Below, in pieces: positions 26,874 through 36,503 of a DNA stretch of 58,003 bases (the first letter of the stretch is position 1; every line of letters starts with the position of its first letter). The stretch is from an uncultured Lachnospiraceae bacterium (GTDB lineage Bacteria > Bacillota > Clostridia > Lachnospirales > Lachnospiraceae). The stretch is taken from the NCBI GenBank assembly GCA_910589265.1, contig CAJUTQ010000060.1:1-58003 (forward strand). The letters are read 5' to 3'. A program made the position numbers and the translations under genes. Under the pieces are notes generated by a model, which was not told the DNA's origin, did no database searches, and saw nothing but the letters and a program-made list of their open reading frames with translations.

Positions 26874-27497
26874 TATAGAAATATTTCTTAGCTTCAAATA
26901 ATCTTTAATAAATTGTACACTCTGTTCATAGCTTATATTGCTCGTATTCAAACACAGATCGTAATTTTGAGGATTTCTCCACTCTTGTCCAGTATGGTAT
27001 TTATAGTATTCTTTTCTGTATTTATCTGTATTTATTATATGCTTTTCAGCTTCTCTTCTTTCTAAATGCAACCGGTTCATTTCTGTTTTAACACAGGATT
27101 CAAAGGAAGCATAAATAAAGATTTTAAAAACGTTTGGAAAATCTTTTAAAATATAATCAGCTGCTCTTCCAATGCAAATATAAGATTCTCTTTCTGCTAA
27201 TTCTTTTAATACTTTAGCTTGATAGTTAAAAAGGTTTTGATTTGAGGTAAAGTCATCACTTTCAGGGGGAATTAGTTCACCATTATATACTTTTTTTGAT
27301 ACTCGATATAACAAACTGTTTTTTACAGTTTCATCTGCTTGTGCAAATAAAGATTCATTAATTCCACTGTCCTCCGAGGCAAGTTTTAGTAAATTGCGGT
27401 CATAAAAGTCAATTCCTAAATCGTCTGCTAACATTTTTCCAATTGGCGTTGCTCCACTTCCACATGTTCTTGTAAGAGCTATAACAAATCTGTCCAT
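26871..27497 (-). CDS. Cytidylate kinase-like protein
   Basis: A 208-residue protein of the cytidylate-kinase-like group (PF13189). The P-loop region is TRTCGSGATPIGK, with FYDRNLLKLASEDSG and CIGRAADYIL typical of the group; lid residues appear as MNRLHLERREAEKHI. These proteins are widespread in Clostridia, but their substrate is not established; true CMP kinase activity is uncertain. The start at 27497 follows GGAGG; an upstream start at 27521 has no support. Lies 48 bp downstream of the c-di-GMP gene on the same strand and may be co-expressed. Confidence 0.82.
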   Translation of the reverse strand: MDRFVIALTRTCGSGATPIGKMLADDLGIDFYDRNLLKLASEDSGINESLFAQADETVKNSLLYRVSKKVYNGELIPPESDDFTSNQNLFNYQAKVLKELAERESYICIGRAADYILKDFPNVFKIFIYASFESCVKTEMNRLHLERREAEKHIINTDKYRKEYYKYHTGQEWRNPQNYDLCLNTSNISYEQSVQFIKDYLKLRNISI

Positions 27498-27544
27498 AGG
27501 ATTCCTCCATGCTGCCAGCAAAAGTTTGCTGGTTGAAATAGTTA

Positions 27545-30500
27545 TTATTTAATATTATATTTTTCATTGTTTTTATAATAGTCCTGTTTATTTTTATACA
27601 TAAGCTGATCAGCAGAACTTATTAGTTTATTGACGTCTATGTTCTCGTCAGACCAAACATATCCTATGGAAACAGAACAGCTGGGATGATGTTGAAATAT
27701 TTCCTGGGCTTTTTTTACATTTTGGAGAAATTCATCTTCTGGTATATTTGGACACATGCACACAAATTCATCGCCCCCAATGCGGTATATTTCATAATAT
27801 TGAAATATAGATTTTAAAATAGAAGCCACTTCCTTAATAAGAATATCTCCTGCATCATGCCCTTTTTGGTCATTTACTTTTTTTAGCCCGTTAACATCTG
27901 CAAAAATAATACCAATAGTAATTAAATTTCTTGATTTTAAGTCATCAATATCATGGGTATAACAATTGCGATTGTAAAGCCCAGTCAAAGCATCATGGTA
28001 ACTCATATAAAATAATGAGTCAGATAGTTTTCTTTGCTTTATTTCACTAACAATGACATAAGATATTGTATTCAAAAATGTATAATCTGTGGATAAATAT
28101 TCAGGATTATCAATTCGAATAAATCCTTTAATAGAATCTCCTTCAAAAATTGGTGTAATTAAAATGGATGAAATATTTTGAAGTTGCATTTCTTCAAAAC
28201 CTTTTGGAGAGCTGGACTGTAAATGCTTAACGTCATCAATTAATATTGTTTCTTTTTTCATGAATTTGTCCATCCACTCACATATAAGATTCAAATCCTT
28301 ATCTTGTAAGTTTTGTATTTGTTCAGGGACATCTTTTCTTGCCCATTCATACGTATTACTGTATGTGCTTTCCGATGGATTAATTTCAAAAATAAGGCCT
28401 CTGCTTGCTTGATGAAATTCACATATGTTTCTAAGGACAGCCTTAAGAGCATAATCTAAATCTTCATATTCTACAAGGAGCTGAAAACACCGTACAATGG
28501 CATTTTCCATTTTTAACTTCTCCTTTGTAAGAGTTGACAAATTTTCCTTTTCTGTTATATCAATAGCAATTTCCATTCTTGCAAGAGTTCCATCCCAAGG
28601 TATTAATTTATCCCTTAATATAAAATGTCTTTGTAAATAAGGATTATTATATTCCCAAGAGTAAAAATTATTTTTACGAATTAGGTGATTTGTACAAAAA
28701 TCGCAAGGTGTAGTTCTCCCTTGAAGAACTTCATAACATTTACGACCTTTATAGTCATATACCCCTGTTAACTTTCGACCTAATTTATTTATATAATAAA
28801 GAGAATAGTTTTTGGGATCACTTACATAAATTATTTCATCCAAAGATTCTATCATATTGAGAAAATTATTAGGATTAATATTTTTAGAAGAAGGAACCTT
28901 TTTTTTCTTTTCCTCTGTATGTGATGAAAATAGAGAATCTTTTTTTTCTTTGGAAATGGAAATATATTGTTTTGTAAACTCCTCTGTATTTACAGGCTTT
29001 CCATAATAAAAGCCTTGGATATGATCTGGAGATAAATTCTCTAATGTATGTATTTCATCAAATGTTTCTGTACCTTCTACGCACACTTCAATACCAACAG
29101 TATGGGCTAAATCTATAATGCTGTTCACCAATTTATAATTATATTCGCTGTTTTGAATTTCATTTATAAAACATTTATCTATTTTAATAATATCTACATT
29201 TAAATATTTCAAGTAACTAAGGCTGGAATAACCTGTCCCAAAGTCATCAATGGCAATAGAAATTCCTTTTTGGCTTAAAAGATAAAATTTTTGGTTAAAA
29301 TAAAAGAAATTTTGTAGCTGTACACTTTCCGTAAGCTCTAAAGTGACGGCATCTCCAGAAAGTTCCAATTCTTCTAGATACTGGGCAATAACATTTACAA
29401 GATTGTCTCCTTTTAGCTGAATATAAGAAAGGTTTATGCTAATGCGAAAATCGGGAAAAGTTTTCCTCCATATTTTACATTGCTTCATTGATTCCTTTAA
29501 TACCCAGTTTCCTACAGGAAGAATTAAACCAGTTTGTTCTAAAATAGGAATAAATTTTTCAGGAGAGATGGGACCATATTTTTTTGAAGTCCAGCGTAAT
29601 AGTGCTTCTGCTCCATGCAAAGTTTTTTGTGGAAAATAAACTTGGGGTTGATAAAATATGGAGAAACCCTGGAAGTTATTTTTAATACTATACAAAAGTT
29701 CATCATGAAGTTCCAACTGGAACTGCTGCTTTTTATAATTTTTAATACTAAAAAAAATAAGATTACTTTTTCCAGTTGTTTTTGCTAAACTTAATGAACT
29801 TTCAGCATATTTTAAAAGTTCGTCAAACTTTGAGGAATCTTGAGGATAGACGGAACAGCCGGCAGAAATACTACAGTACACATTTTCATCTAAGGACATG
29901 CAAGATTCAATAAACTTAAACTTAACTCTTTGATAAAATGTTTTAATGATTTCTTTTTTCTTAGTGAAGAACAGAATGCCAAATTTGTCACCATCAAGGC
30001 GATAGACATGTTCTGATTCACTCATATGTTCTTCTATAATACTAGAAAATATTTTTAATACGTAATCTCCAAATAATTTTCCGTACTTCTCATTCACATT
30101 TTTAAAATTGTCTATACCAATAATTAATAAATAAACATGGGTATGCTTTTGTATAATTTTACTAAAATCAGTTGATAGTTGGGTCAAGTTTAAGAGACCA
30201 GTAATTCTATCTGATTTTTGGCATACTGCATTTTCAGAAATTCGGCCAACCATTAAGGAAGGAATTACTGCATTGTCAGGAACACATTTTCCCCTGCAGC
30301 TAACCCATATTTTTTCTTTTTTCTTATTAATTACTCTATACTCTGTATTATGGGAGTGTATTTTCCCTGATTTTATTAGTTCAAAATCCTGTTGAATGGC
30401 TTGTGCATCAGCAGCATAAATAAGTTTTAGCCAATCATTTAAAGAACAAAAAGTATGATGAAGATTTATATTGTAATGCTCTGTAATCGACGGAGACAAG

Positions 30501-30625
30501 TACAAACGGTCATTTTTAATATCCCAGACATAAATAAAGTCATCTGTACTGTCAGAAATCAGACTGATTATATCTGTATAATACTTTAACATATCTTCAA
30601 AAGTATCTATCCCATTTTTTTCCAT
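27545..30625 (-). CDS. PAS-GGDEF-EAL-PAS-GAF-GGDEF signalling protein
   Basis: A 1026-residue soluble c-di-GMP protein. Order: PAS (about 20-130); first GGDEF with active-site loop RLDGDKF at 209-215, so probably inactive as a cyclase; EAL (about 305-555) with intact-looking AEALLRW, INLS, ELTES, IDDFGTGYSSL, VEGTET and QGFYYGKP; second PAS (about 590-690) with a Cys pair (CYEVLQGRTTPCDFC) that may sense redox; GAF (about 710-860); second GGDEF with intact RIGGDEF at 948-954. It may both make and degrade c-di-GMP, with separate sensory inputs. Start has GGGAGG upstream. No membrane segments. Confidence 0.9.
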   Translation of the reverse strand: MEKNGIDTFEDMLKYYTDIISLISDSTDDFIYVWDIKNDRLYLSPSITEHYNINLHHTFCSLNDWLKLIYAADAQAIQQDFELIKSGKIHSHNTEYRVINKKKEKIWVSCRGKCVPDNAVIPSLMVGRISENAVCQKSDRITGLLNLTQLSTDFSKIIQKHTHVYLLIIGIDNFKNVNEKYGKLFGDYVLKIFSSIIEEHMSESEHVYRLDGDKFGILFFTKKKEIIKTFYQRVKFKFIESCMSLDENVYCSISAGCSVYPQDSSKFDELLKYAESSLSLAKTTGKSNLIFFSIKNYKKQQFQLELHDELLYSIKNNFQGFSIFYQPQVYFPQKTLHGAEALLRWTSKKYGPISPEKFIPILEQTGLILPVGNWVLKESMKQCKIWRKTFPDFRISINLSYIQLKGDNLVNVIAQYLEELELSGDAVTLELTESVQLQNFFYFNQKFYLLSQKGISIAIDDFGTGYSSLSYLKYLNVDIIKIDKCFINEIQNSEYNYKLVNSIIDLAHTVGIEVCVEGTETFDEIHTLENLSPDHIQGFYYGKPVNTEEFTKQYISISKEKKDSLFSSHTEEKKKKVPSSKNINPNNFLNMIESLDEIIYVSDPKNYSLYYINKLGRKLTGVYDYKGRKCYEVLQGRTTPCDFCTNHLIRKNNFYSWEYNNPYLQRHFILRDKLIPWDGTLARMEIAIDITEKENLSTLTKEKLKMENAIVRCFQLLVEYEDLDYALKAVLRNICEFHQASRGLIFEINPSESTYSNTYEWARKDVPEQIQNLQDKDLNLICEWMDKFMKKETILIDDVKHLQSSSPKGFEEMQLQNISSILITPIFEGDSIKGFIRIDNPEYLSTDYTFLNTISYVIVSEIKQRKLSDSLFYMSYHDALTGLYNRNCYTHDIDDLKSRNLITIGIIFADVNGLKKVNDQKGHDAGDILIKEVASILKSIFQYYEIYRIGGDEFVCMCPNIPEDEFLQNVKKAQEIFQHHPSCSVSIGYVWSDENIDVNKLISSADQLMYKNKQDYYKNNEKYNIK

Positions 30626-30740
30626 TATTTATGTACCTCCCATTAGGAATCTAACACTATTATACTAAATTTACTTGATCTAATACAATAAAAATATGTA
30701 AAAAACTTGCTTAGATCTGACATTAAAATGTTCTTAAATA

Positions 30741-30769
30741 TTGATTTTAGAAATTCTTTCCTGTATTAT
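30741..30769 (+). promoter_or_regulatory. Candidate promoter of the antiporter operon
   Basis: TTGATT (30741-30746), a 17-bp spacer and TATTAT (30764-30769) form a good sigma-A-type promoter about 35 bp before the first ATG. It lies in the divergent gap with the signalling gene. Confidence 0.5.
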
Positions 30770-30804
30770 AATAAAGATATAATAGAAGAAAGAGGGTAAG
30801 CATT

Positions 30805-31263
30805 ATGTTTGTAATTTATTTAGTTTTGTGGATTGTTTTAAATGGCAATATTACATTGGAAATTATAGCATTTGGTTTACCAATAGCGGGTATGATTTAC
30901 TATTTCACATGTAAGTTTATGGATTTTAGTTTTAAAAAAGATAAAAAGTTAATGAAGGGGTTTATTTTTCTTATAGGTTACGGAATGATACTTGTTTTAG
31001 AAATTTTGAAGGCGAATTTTGCTACTATTAAGCTTATTACTACTTCAAAATATGAAATTGAACCTGTTATTATTAAATTTCGGACAAAGCTGAAAACAAA
31101 AGAGGCAAGGGTCATTTTGGCAAATTCCATTACATTAACGCCAGGGACCATTACCGTTAATTTAGAGGAAGATGAGTACACAGTACATTGTTTGGACAAG
31201 GACCTTGCAAATGGGATAGAGGATTCTGTCTTTGTTAAATTATTGGAAAAAATTGAGGAGTAA
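30805..31263 (+). CDS. mnhE: Mrp/Mbh-type antiporter subunit E
   Basis: A 152-residue MnhE/MbhA-type protein: two N-terminal membrane helices then a cytosolic domain with ILANSITLTPGTITVNLEED, the family signature. Role in the complex is structural or assembly. First gene of a ten-gene operon whose order E, F, G, D-like, B, C, then large subunits copies that of membrane-bound hydrogenase (Mbh) and Mrp antiporters. AGAGGG precedes ATG. Confidence 0.92.
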   Translation: MFVIYLVLWIVLNGNITLEIIAFGLPIAGMIYYFTCKFMDFSFKKDKKLMKGFIFLIGYGMILVLEILKANFATIKLITTSKYEIEPVIIKFRTKLKTKEARVILANSITLTPGTITVNLEEDEYTVHCLDKDLANGIEDSVFVKLLEKIEE

Positions 31264-31271
31264 GATAAACA

Positions 31272-31571
31272 ATGGAAATGAAGCATTTATATCATTTGCT
31301 ATATACTGGAATATTAATTATTTTAGCAGTTATGGCATGTTTATGCTTAATAAGGGCGGTAATAGGGCCTAAAGTTGCAGATAGAATTGTAGCCATCAAT
31401 ATGATGGGAACCTTAATTATTGTTATGATTTGTATATTAGCTCTCATGTTAGGCGAAGGATATTTAGTAGATGTAAGTTTAATATATGCAATGATAAGTT
31501 TTTTGTCTGTTATTGTATTGACAAAGGTTTATATGGGTGTTTACAGAGAGAGAAAAGAAAAGGAAAAGTAA
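31272..31571 (+). CDS. mnhF: Mrp/Mbh-type antiporter subunit F
   Basis: A 99-residue, three-helix MnhF (MbhB-type) protein with LIRAVIGPKVADRIVAINMM, the family's conserved loop, and VDVSLIYAMISFLSVIVLTK near the end. Small subunit of the membrane antiporter module. Eight bp after mnhE. Confidence 0.92.
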   Translation: MEMKHLYHLLYTGILIILAVMACLCLIRAVIGPKVADRIVAINMMGTLIIVMICILALMLGEGYLVDVSLIYAMISFLSVIVLTKVYMGVYRERKEKEK

Positions 31572-31582
31572 GAGGGCAGATT

Positions 31583-31909
31583 ATGAAAATTTTAGAATGG
31601 TTTCAATTTTCTATAGGAGCGTTGCTTATTTTAAATGGGTTATTTATTTTTGCTATAGAGTTATATGGAGTATATAAACTGCAATACGTATTGAATCGTA
31701 TGCATGCAGCTGCTATGGGAGATACCCTAGGTATACTTTCTACTTTGAGTGGTCTTATGGTTATAAGTGGCTGGAATTTTACAAGTGTGAAACTTGGTCT
31801 TGTTATTTTATTCTTTTGGTTTGCCTCGCCTGTTTCTTCCCATTTGATTTCTAGATTAGAAGTTACTACTAATGAGAAGATAAATGAAAAATGTGAGGTG
31901 AAACAATAA
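31583..31909 (+). CDS. mnhG: Mrp/Mbh-type antiporter subunit G
   Basis: A 108-residue MnhG (MbhC-type) protein with three helices and the family LNRMHAAAMGDTLGIL loop. ATG 31583 follows AGAGGG; a longer in-frame upstream reading (to 31430) overlaps mnhF and is discarded. The stop codon overlaps the next start (31909), so translation is coupled. Confidence 0.92.
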   Translation: MKILEWFQFSIGALLILNGLFIFAIELYGVYKLQYVLNRMHAAAMGDTLGILSTLSGLMVISGWNFTSVKLGLVILFFWFASPVSSHLISRLEVTTNEKINEKCEVKQ

Positions 31910-32163
31910 TGGAAGTATTTCAAATCATGTTATTAACAGTGCTCATTGTTTGTGCGATTGCTGTTAGTTTTACAAAAAACCTGCTTACAGCCATTATTAT
32001 TTTTATGTCCTACAGTCTTGTCATGTCTATTTTGTGGATTTTATTGGAATCACCTGATTTAGCGATTACAGAGGCAGCTGTAGGCGGAGGAGTAACAAGT
32101 GTTTTATTTTTTGTCACCCTTAAGAAAATTCATGCTATAAAGGGGGACGAAAGAGATGAGTAG
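31909..32163 (+). CDS. MbhD/DUF4040-type antiporter subunit
   Basis: An 84-residue, three-helix protein. ESPDLAITEAAVGGGVTSVLF is the conserved MbhD/DUF4040 motif, which corresponds to part of the C-terminal region of MrpA. Thus MrpA's C-terminal functions are split over separate small genes here, as in Mbh complexes. It overlaps the next gene by 8 bp. Confidence 0.9.
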   Translation: MEVFQIMLLTVLIVCAIAVSFTKNLLTAIIIFMSYSLVMSILWILLESPDLAITEAAVGGGVTSVLFFVTLKKIHAIKGDERDE

Positions 32164-33133
32164 GCGAAAGTCTGAGGAAGAATATGCAAAGACAAAAGCT
32201 GGTAAATTTTTTAGATGGCTGTCTGGAGAGGAAGATCCCTTTTTAGGAAAAATAGAAATGAAGGAAGAATCCTCTAAAGAATCAAAGGTGACTTTAGAAG
32301 AAATAGATGAGGACCACAAGCTTTTATTAGAAAAAGTATATGATATGGAACGGAATAGAGAGATAAAATATTTTCAATATTTTTATCGATTTATGTCTGT
32401 GGTTTTTTGCATAATATTAATAAGTGTTCTGATTTATACCGTTTCTTTTCTTCCTAAAACAGGAAACGCCAATAATCCTGATAACAATGTTGTATCTCGA
32501 AGATATATTGAAAAGGGACTTCAAGAAACAGGGGCAGTGAATATTGTTACAGGGATGATTTTGGATTATAGAGCCTTTGACACATTTGGGGAGTCGAATG
32601 TTTTGTTTATATCCACCATTACTGTTTTTATTTTGATGCGTATTGAAAGAAATAAAAAAAGGGATGGTAGTTTGACTAAAGAAGAGGCAGAGGCAAATGA
32701 TAGAGTTTATGAGCCTAAAAATGATGCGATTTTACAAGGAGTTGCATCTATTCTTGTACCATTTATTATAATTTTTGGTATATACATTATTTTAAATGGG
32801 CATTTGTCGCCAGGAGGGGGATTTTCAGGAGGCTCTATTATTGGAGGTGGATTGATTTTGTATTTAAACGCTTTTGGATTTAAGAAAACAGAACGTTTTT
32901 TTACAGAAAAAACATATAAATGGGTTTGCTTTTGCTCTTTAACCTTTTATTGCTTGGCAAAAAGTTATTCTTTTTATACAGGGGCCAACCATATTCCAAG
33001 TAAAATTCCTTTAGGGACTCCTGGAGCAATTTTGAGCAGTGGTTTGATTCTGCCTTTGAACATTTGTGTAGGACTAATAGTAGCATGCACTATCTATGCA
33101 TTTTATGCTTTATTCCGTAAAGGAGGCTTTTAA
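32156..33133 (+). CDS. MbhE-like plus MnhB fused antiporter subunit
   Basis: A 325-residue protein. Residues 1-80 are charged and cytosolic and not typical of the family. Then a membrane helix and a segment resembling MbhE (LQETGAVNIVTGMILDYRAF) lead into a helix and a C-terminal MnhB domain (NDAILQGVASILVPFIIIFG, LNGHLSPGGGFSGGSI). The two subunits are separate in archaeal Mbh. The long acidic N-terminal extension (KTKAGKFFRWLSGEEDPFLG) is unusual and could contact a soluble partner. Confidence 0.85.
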   Translation: MSRRKSEEEYAKTKAGKFFRWLSGEEDPFLGKIEMKEESSKESKVTLEEIDEDHKLLLEKVYDMERNREIKYFQYFYRFMSVVFCIILISVLIYTVSFLPKTGNANNPDNNVVSRRYIEKGLQETGAVNIVTGMILDYRAFDTFGESNVLFISTITVFILMRIERNKKRDGSLTKEEAEANDRVYEPKNDAILQGVASILVPFIIIFGIYIILNGHLSPGGGFSGGSIIGGGLILYLNAFGFKKTERFFTEKTYKWVCFCSLTFYCLAKSYSFYTGANHIPSKIPLGTPGAILSSGLILPLNICVGLIVACTIYAFYALFRKGGF

Positions 33134-33134
33134 G

Positions 33135-33509
33135 ATGGGTCCTCATTTGTGGACAAATTATGGAGAAGTTGTAGCAATGATTCTATTTGGGATTGGTTTT
33201 TCCAATCTTCTTTTAAAGAAAAATTTAATTAAAAAAATTATAGGCTTAAATATTATGGATACTGCCGTTTATTTATTTTTGGCAGAGAAAGGGTATATTA
33301 CAGGTAGAATGGCTCCTATTGTAGTAAATGGGATACAGGATGTGGAAACATATATTAATCCTGTTCCAAGTGGACTTGTACTTACAGGTATTGTCGTTTC
33401 TGTTTCTGTGACAGCTCTTATGCTTTCCTTGACAATTCGCCTTTACAGACGTTATCACACTCTTGATTTAGATGAAATATCCACTTTATTGAAAAAGGAG
33501 GATAAGTAA
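33135..33509 (+). CDS. mnhC: Mrp-type antiporter subunit C (NuoK-like)
   Basis: A 124-residue, three-helix protein of the MnhC/MbhG/NuoK family: LLKKNLIKKIIGLNIMDTAV and the late DPVPQALVLT-type motif, here INPVPSGLVLTGIVVSVSVT. It would form part of the ion-translocating path next to the large subunits. ATG 33135 has AGGAGG upstream; a longer reading to 33096 overlaps the previous gene. Stop and next start overlap at 33509. Confidence 0.9.
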   Translation: MGPHLWTNYGEVVAMILFGIGFSNLLLKKNLIKKIIGLNIMDTAVYLFLAEKGYITGRMAPIVVNGIQDVETYINPVPSGLVLTGIVVSVSVTALMLSLTIRLYRRYHTLDLDEISTLLKKEDK

Positions 33510-35002
33510 TGGACTTTGTTCAAAATATTCCTTTTTTTTCTATTATCCTTTCCATGTTTTCTGGAATTGTTAGTTCTGTTTTATCAGGTAAAAATGCAAA
33601 AAGACTAAATACATTTGTTGTTTTTTTTGTGGGCGTTATGTCCTTTGTTCTTTTTTTGTATCTAATGCAAAAGGGAGAAAGTTATATTTATAGAATGGGG
33701 CATTTTCCAGCGCCATGGGGAAACGAAATAAGAGCAGGAGTGTTGGAAGCTTTTATGGCATTTTTTTTCTGTGTCATCATGTTATGTTCTCTTATTGGAG
33801 GAAGGAAGCATTTAATCAAAGAGATAGAAGAGAATAAAGTAAATCTATATTATATTTTGGTGAATTTATTGTTAAGTTCTCTCCTCGCTTTAATTTATAC
33901 AAATGATTTATTTACCGCATATGTATTTGTAGAGATTAATACAATATCTGCTTGTGGTTTGATTATGATAAGACAGACTGGAAGGACAATAGAAGCGGCT
34001 ACTCGATATATGATAATGAGTCTTTTAGGTTCTGGTCTTCTTCTCATAGGTATTTGTCTTTTATATGATTTGACAGGACATCTGCTCATGTCATACATTC
34101 AAATGGAAATAGCTATTATAGTGGAACAAGGAATGTATACGGTTCCTATTATTCTTGCTATAGCTTTTATTTCTATTGGACTTGCTATAAAAAGTGCATT
34201 ATATCCTTTTCATTCTTGGCTACCAGATGCCTATGGATACTCAACAGTTTCATCCTCAGCGATTTTATCTAGCCTTGTTTCCAAAGGATATATTTTTCTC
34301 CTTATTAAGATTTTTTATCGGATTATTGGATTTGCAATTATTAGAGACAGCAAGATTATCCATATTTTATTTGCATTTGGAATTTGTGGAATGATTATGG
34401 GATCTTTAGGAGCTATTAAAGAAAATGATATAAGAAGGATGATTGCCTTCTCTTCTGTTGCACAAATTGGTTACATTTATATAGGTATAGGGTTGGGAAC
34501 AAAACTTGCTATGACGGCTGGCATTTTTCATATTTTTTCCCATGCTGCTTCGAAAGCTCTCCTTTTTATTTCAGCAGTAGGGATTACAGACGCTTCCAAT
34601 GAGAGCAAAAAATTTGCCGATCTGACTGGGGCTGGATATCGGAATATGATTGCTGGAGTAGGATTTACAATTGGCTCTTTATCCATGGTAGGAGTCCCAC
34701 TTTTTTCTGGATTTATTTCCAAATTTATGTTTGCCCAATCTTCCTTACAAGTGCCTGGAAAAATGCTTCCAGCATTGATTGTTCTTGGCATAAGTACTAT
34801 TTTGAATACCATCTATTTTATGAAGACAGTCATACGTATTTATACTCCTGCAAAAGAATCTACATATGAGAAAATACGTTTTTTTACGAACCTTTCTTAT
34901 AGCGTATCTATTATATGTTTTGGAATAGTAAATGTAACACTTGGACTTTGGTCTCAGCCTATTGTTGAGATGATACAGACTGGCCTTGATATGCTTGCTT
35001 AG
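33509..35002 (+). CDS. Antiporter-like subunit 1 (MrpD/NuoN-type)
   Basis: A 497-residue protein with about 14 membrane helices, the proton_antipo_M family. Key ion-path residues are kept: Glu in FVEINTISACGL (helix 5), Lys in GLAIKSALYPFHSWLPDAYG (helix 7), and Lys in FSGFISKFMF (helix 12). First of four consecutive large subunits. It resembles MrpD/MbhH. Starts on the stop of mnhC. Confidence 0.9.
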   Translation: MDFVQNIPFFSIILSMFSGIVSSVLSGKNAKRLNTFVVFFVGVMSFVLFLYLMQKGESYIYRMGHFPAPWGNEIRAGVLEAFMAFFFCVIMLCSLIGGRKHLIKEIEENKVNLYYILVNLLLSSLLALIYTNDLFTAYVFVEINTISACGLIMIRQTGRTIEAATRYMIMSLLGSGLLLIGICLLYDLTGHLLMSYIQMEIAIIVEQGMYTVPIILAIAFISIGLAIKSALYPFHSWLPDAYGYSTVSSSAILSSLVSKGYIFLLIKIFYRIIGFAIIRDSKIIHILFAFGICGMIMGSLGAIKENDIRRMIAFSSVAQIGYIYIGIGLGTKLAMTAGIFHIFSHAASKALLFISAVGITDASNESKKFADLTGAGYRNMIAGVGFTIGSLSMVGVPLFSGFISKFMFAQSSLQVPGKMLPALIVLGISTILNTIYFMKTVIRIYTPAKESTYEKIRFFTNLSYSVSIICFGIVNVTLGLWSQPIVEMIQTGLDMLA

Positions 35003-35014
35003 GAGGGTCTGAAA

Positions 35015-36484
35015 ATGAGCAAAAATATACTAATATTATTTTCTATAGTATTTCCAATAATTTCTGGATTTGTACTTTTATGTTATCCCAAAGTGAAGGA
35101 TAGGAAAAAAATACAAATTTATATGTTAGGAGTTTTTGGGATTACAGGAGGATTTGTTTCCAATATTATTACGGGAAGAGCAATGACCTATACATTGTAC
35201 GAGTTTATGGAATCGATTCCTATATATTTTAAAATAGATAATATGGGCAGACTATTTGCCAGCCTTGTGACAATAGCCTTTATTTTATCTGGCCTTTATT
35301 CTTTTGGATATATGGAACATGAGAGAAACGAGAAAAGATATTTTGGATTCTACTTAATAGTATATGGTGTTTTTCTTGGTCTTATTTTTTCTGGAAATAT
35401 TGTAACTTTGTATATTTTTTATGAGTTGTTAACTTTAACTTCCTTTTTTCTTGTTATCTATGCTCAGACAAGAGAAGCTGTTATGGCGGCTATGAAGTAT
35501 ATGTTTTACTCTCTTTGTGGTGCATATATGGCCCTTTTTGGAATTTATTTCCTATATCAGTATGGAACAACGCTAGAATTTACCCCAGGAGGAGTACTAG
35601 ATCCTTCTTTACTTCAAGGAAAAGAGGAGTTTTTTCTCTTCATTGCATTTTTCATGCTCATAGGATTTTCAGTGAAAGCAGGAATGTTCCCCATGCATGG
35701 GTGGCTTTCTTCCGCCCACCCAGTTGCCCCAGCGCCTGCAAGTGGTATTTTATCAGGTATAATTGTAAAAGCAGGTGTTTTTGCAATCATAAGAATTGTA
35801 TTTGAGATATTTGGTGCAGATTTCTTGAAGGGCTCCTGGGTACAGCAAGTTTGGATGACTCTATCTTTAATTACAATATTTATGGGTTCTATGCTTGCTT
35901 ATAAGGAGTCGATTGTAAAAAAAAGATTTGCTTATTCAACAGTTAGTCAGATTTCTTATATATTATTTGGCTTATCTTTATTGGAGCCAAAAGGATTTGT
36001 GGGAGCTTTATTCCATACATGCGTCCATATATTTGTGAAAACAGGATTGTTCCTTGCCATTGGAGGAATGATTTTCAAAACTGGAAATATAAAGGTAGAG
36101 CATTTGGATGGAATAGGGAAAAAAATGCCGTTCACCTTATGGTGCTATACCTTGCTTTCTTTATCTTTAATTGGAATTCCTCCAGCTGGCGGGTTTTTAA
36201 GTAAGTGGTTTTTAGCTATAGGAAGCTTGGAGTCTGGCATTTCAGTATTTTCCTGGATAGGGCCTATTATTTTAGTTGTAAGTGCCTTACTAACAGCAGG
36301 CTATGTTCTCCCTATTACAATGAATGGATTTTTTCCAAAAGCAGATTGGACTTATAAGAGGGATGAGCTTAGAAAGGTGATGGTCATTCCCATATTGATT
36401 CTTACTGTTTTAGCAATAGGAATTGGAATGTTTCCCAACCGTTTAGTAACTTATATTGGAAATATTGCTGAACAATTACTATAG
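35015..36484 (+). CDS. Antiporter-like subunit 2 (MrpD/NuoM-type)
   Basis: A 489-residue proton_antipo_M protein: Glu in FYELLTLTSFFLVIY, Lys in FSVKAGMFPMHGWLSSAHPV followed by APAPASGIL, and Lys in GGFLSKWFLA. The HPVAPAPAS loop is the usual mark of this family. Ribosome binding site TAGGAGGG. It is clearly paralogous to the preceding and following genes, so internal duplication produced the series. Confidence 0.9.
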   Translation: MSKNILILFSIVFPIISGFVLLCYPKVKDRKKIQIYMLGVFGITGGFVSNIITGRAMTYTLYEFMESIPIYFKIDNMGRLFASLVTIAFILSGLYSFGYMEHERNEKRYFGFYLIVYGVFLGLIFSGNIVTLYIFYELLTLTSFFLVIYAQTREAVMAAMKYMFYSLCGAYMALFGIYFLYQYGTTLEFTPGGVLDPSLLQGKEEFFLFIAFFMLIGFSVKAGMFPMHGWLSSAHPVAPAPASGILSGIIVKAGVFAIIRIVFEIFGADFLKGSWVQQVWMTLSLITIFMGSMLAYKESIVKKRFAYSTVSQISYILFGLSLLEPKGFVGALFHTCVHIFVKTGLFLAIGGMIFKTGNIKVEHLDGIGKKMPFTLWCYTLLSLSLIGIPPAGGFLSKWFLAIGSLESGISVFSWIGPIILVVSALLTAGYVLPITMNGFFPKADWTYKRDELRKVMVIPILILTVLAIGIGMFPNRLVTYIGNIAEQLL

Positions 36485-36503
36485 GAAAGGTATGGCTGTT
36501 AAA

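Noticed and set aside
32104..32319. Minus-strand frame within the antiporter operon
   Set aside because: It is a shadow of the coupled plus-strand genes, with no start signal and no family resemblance.
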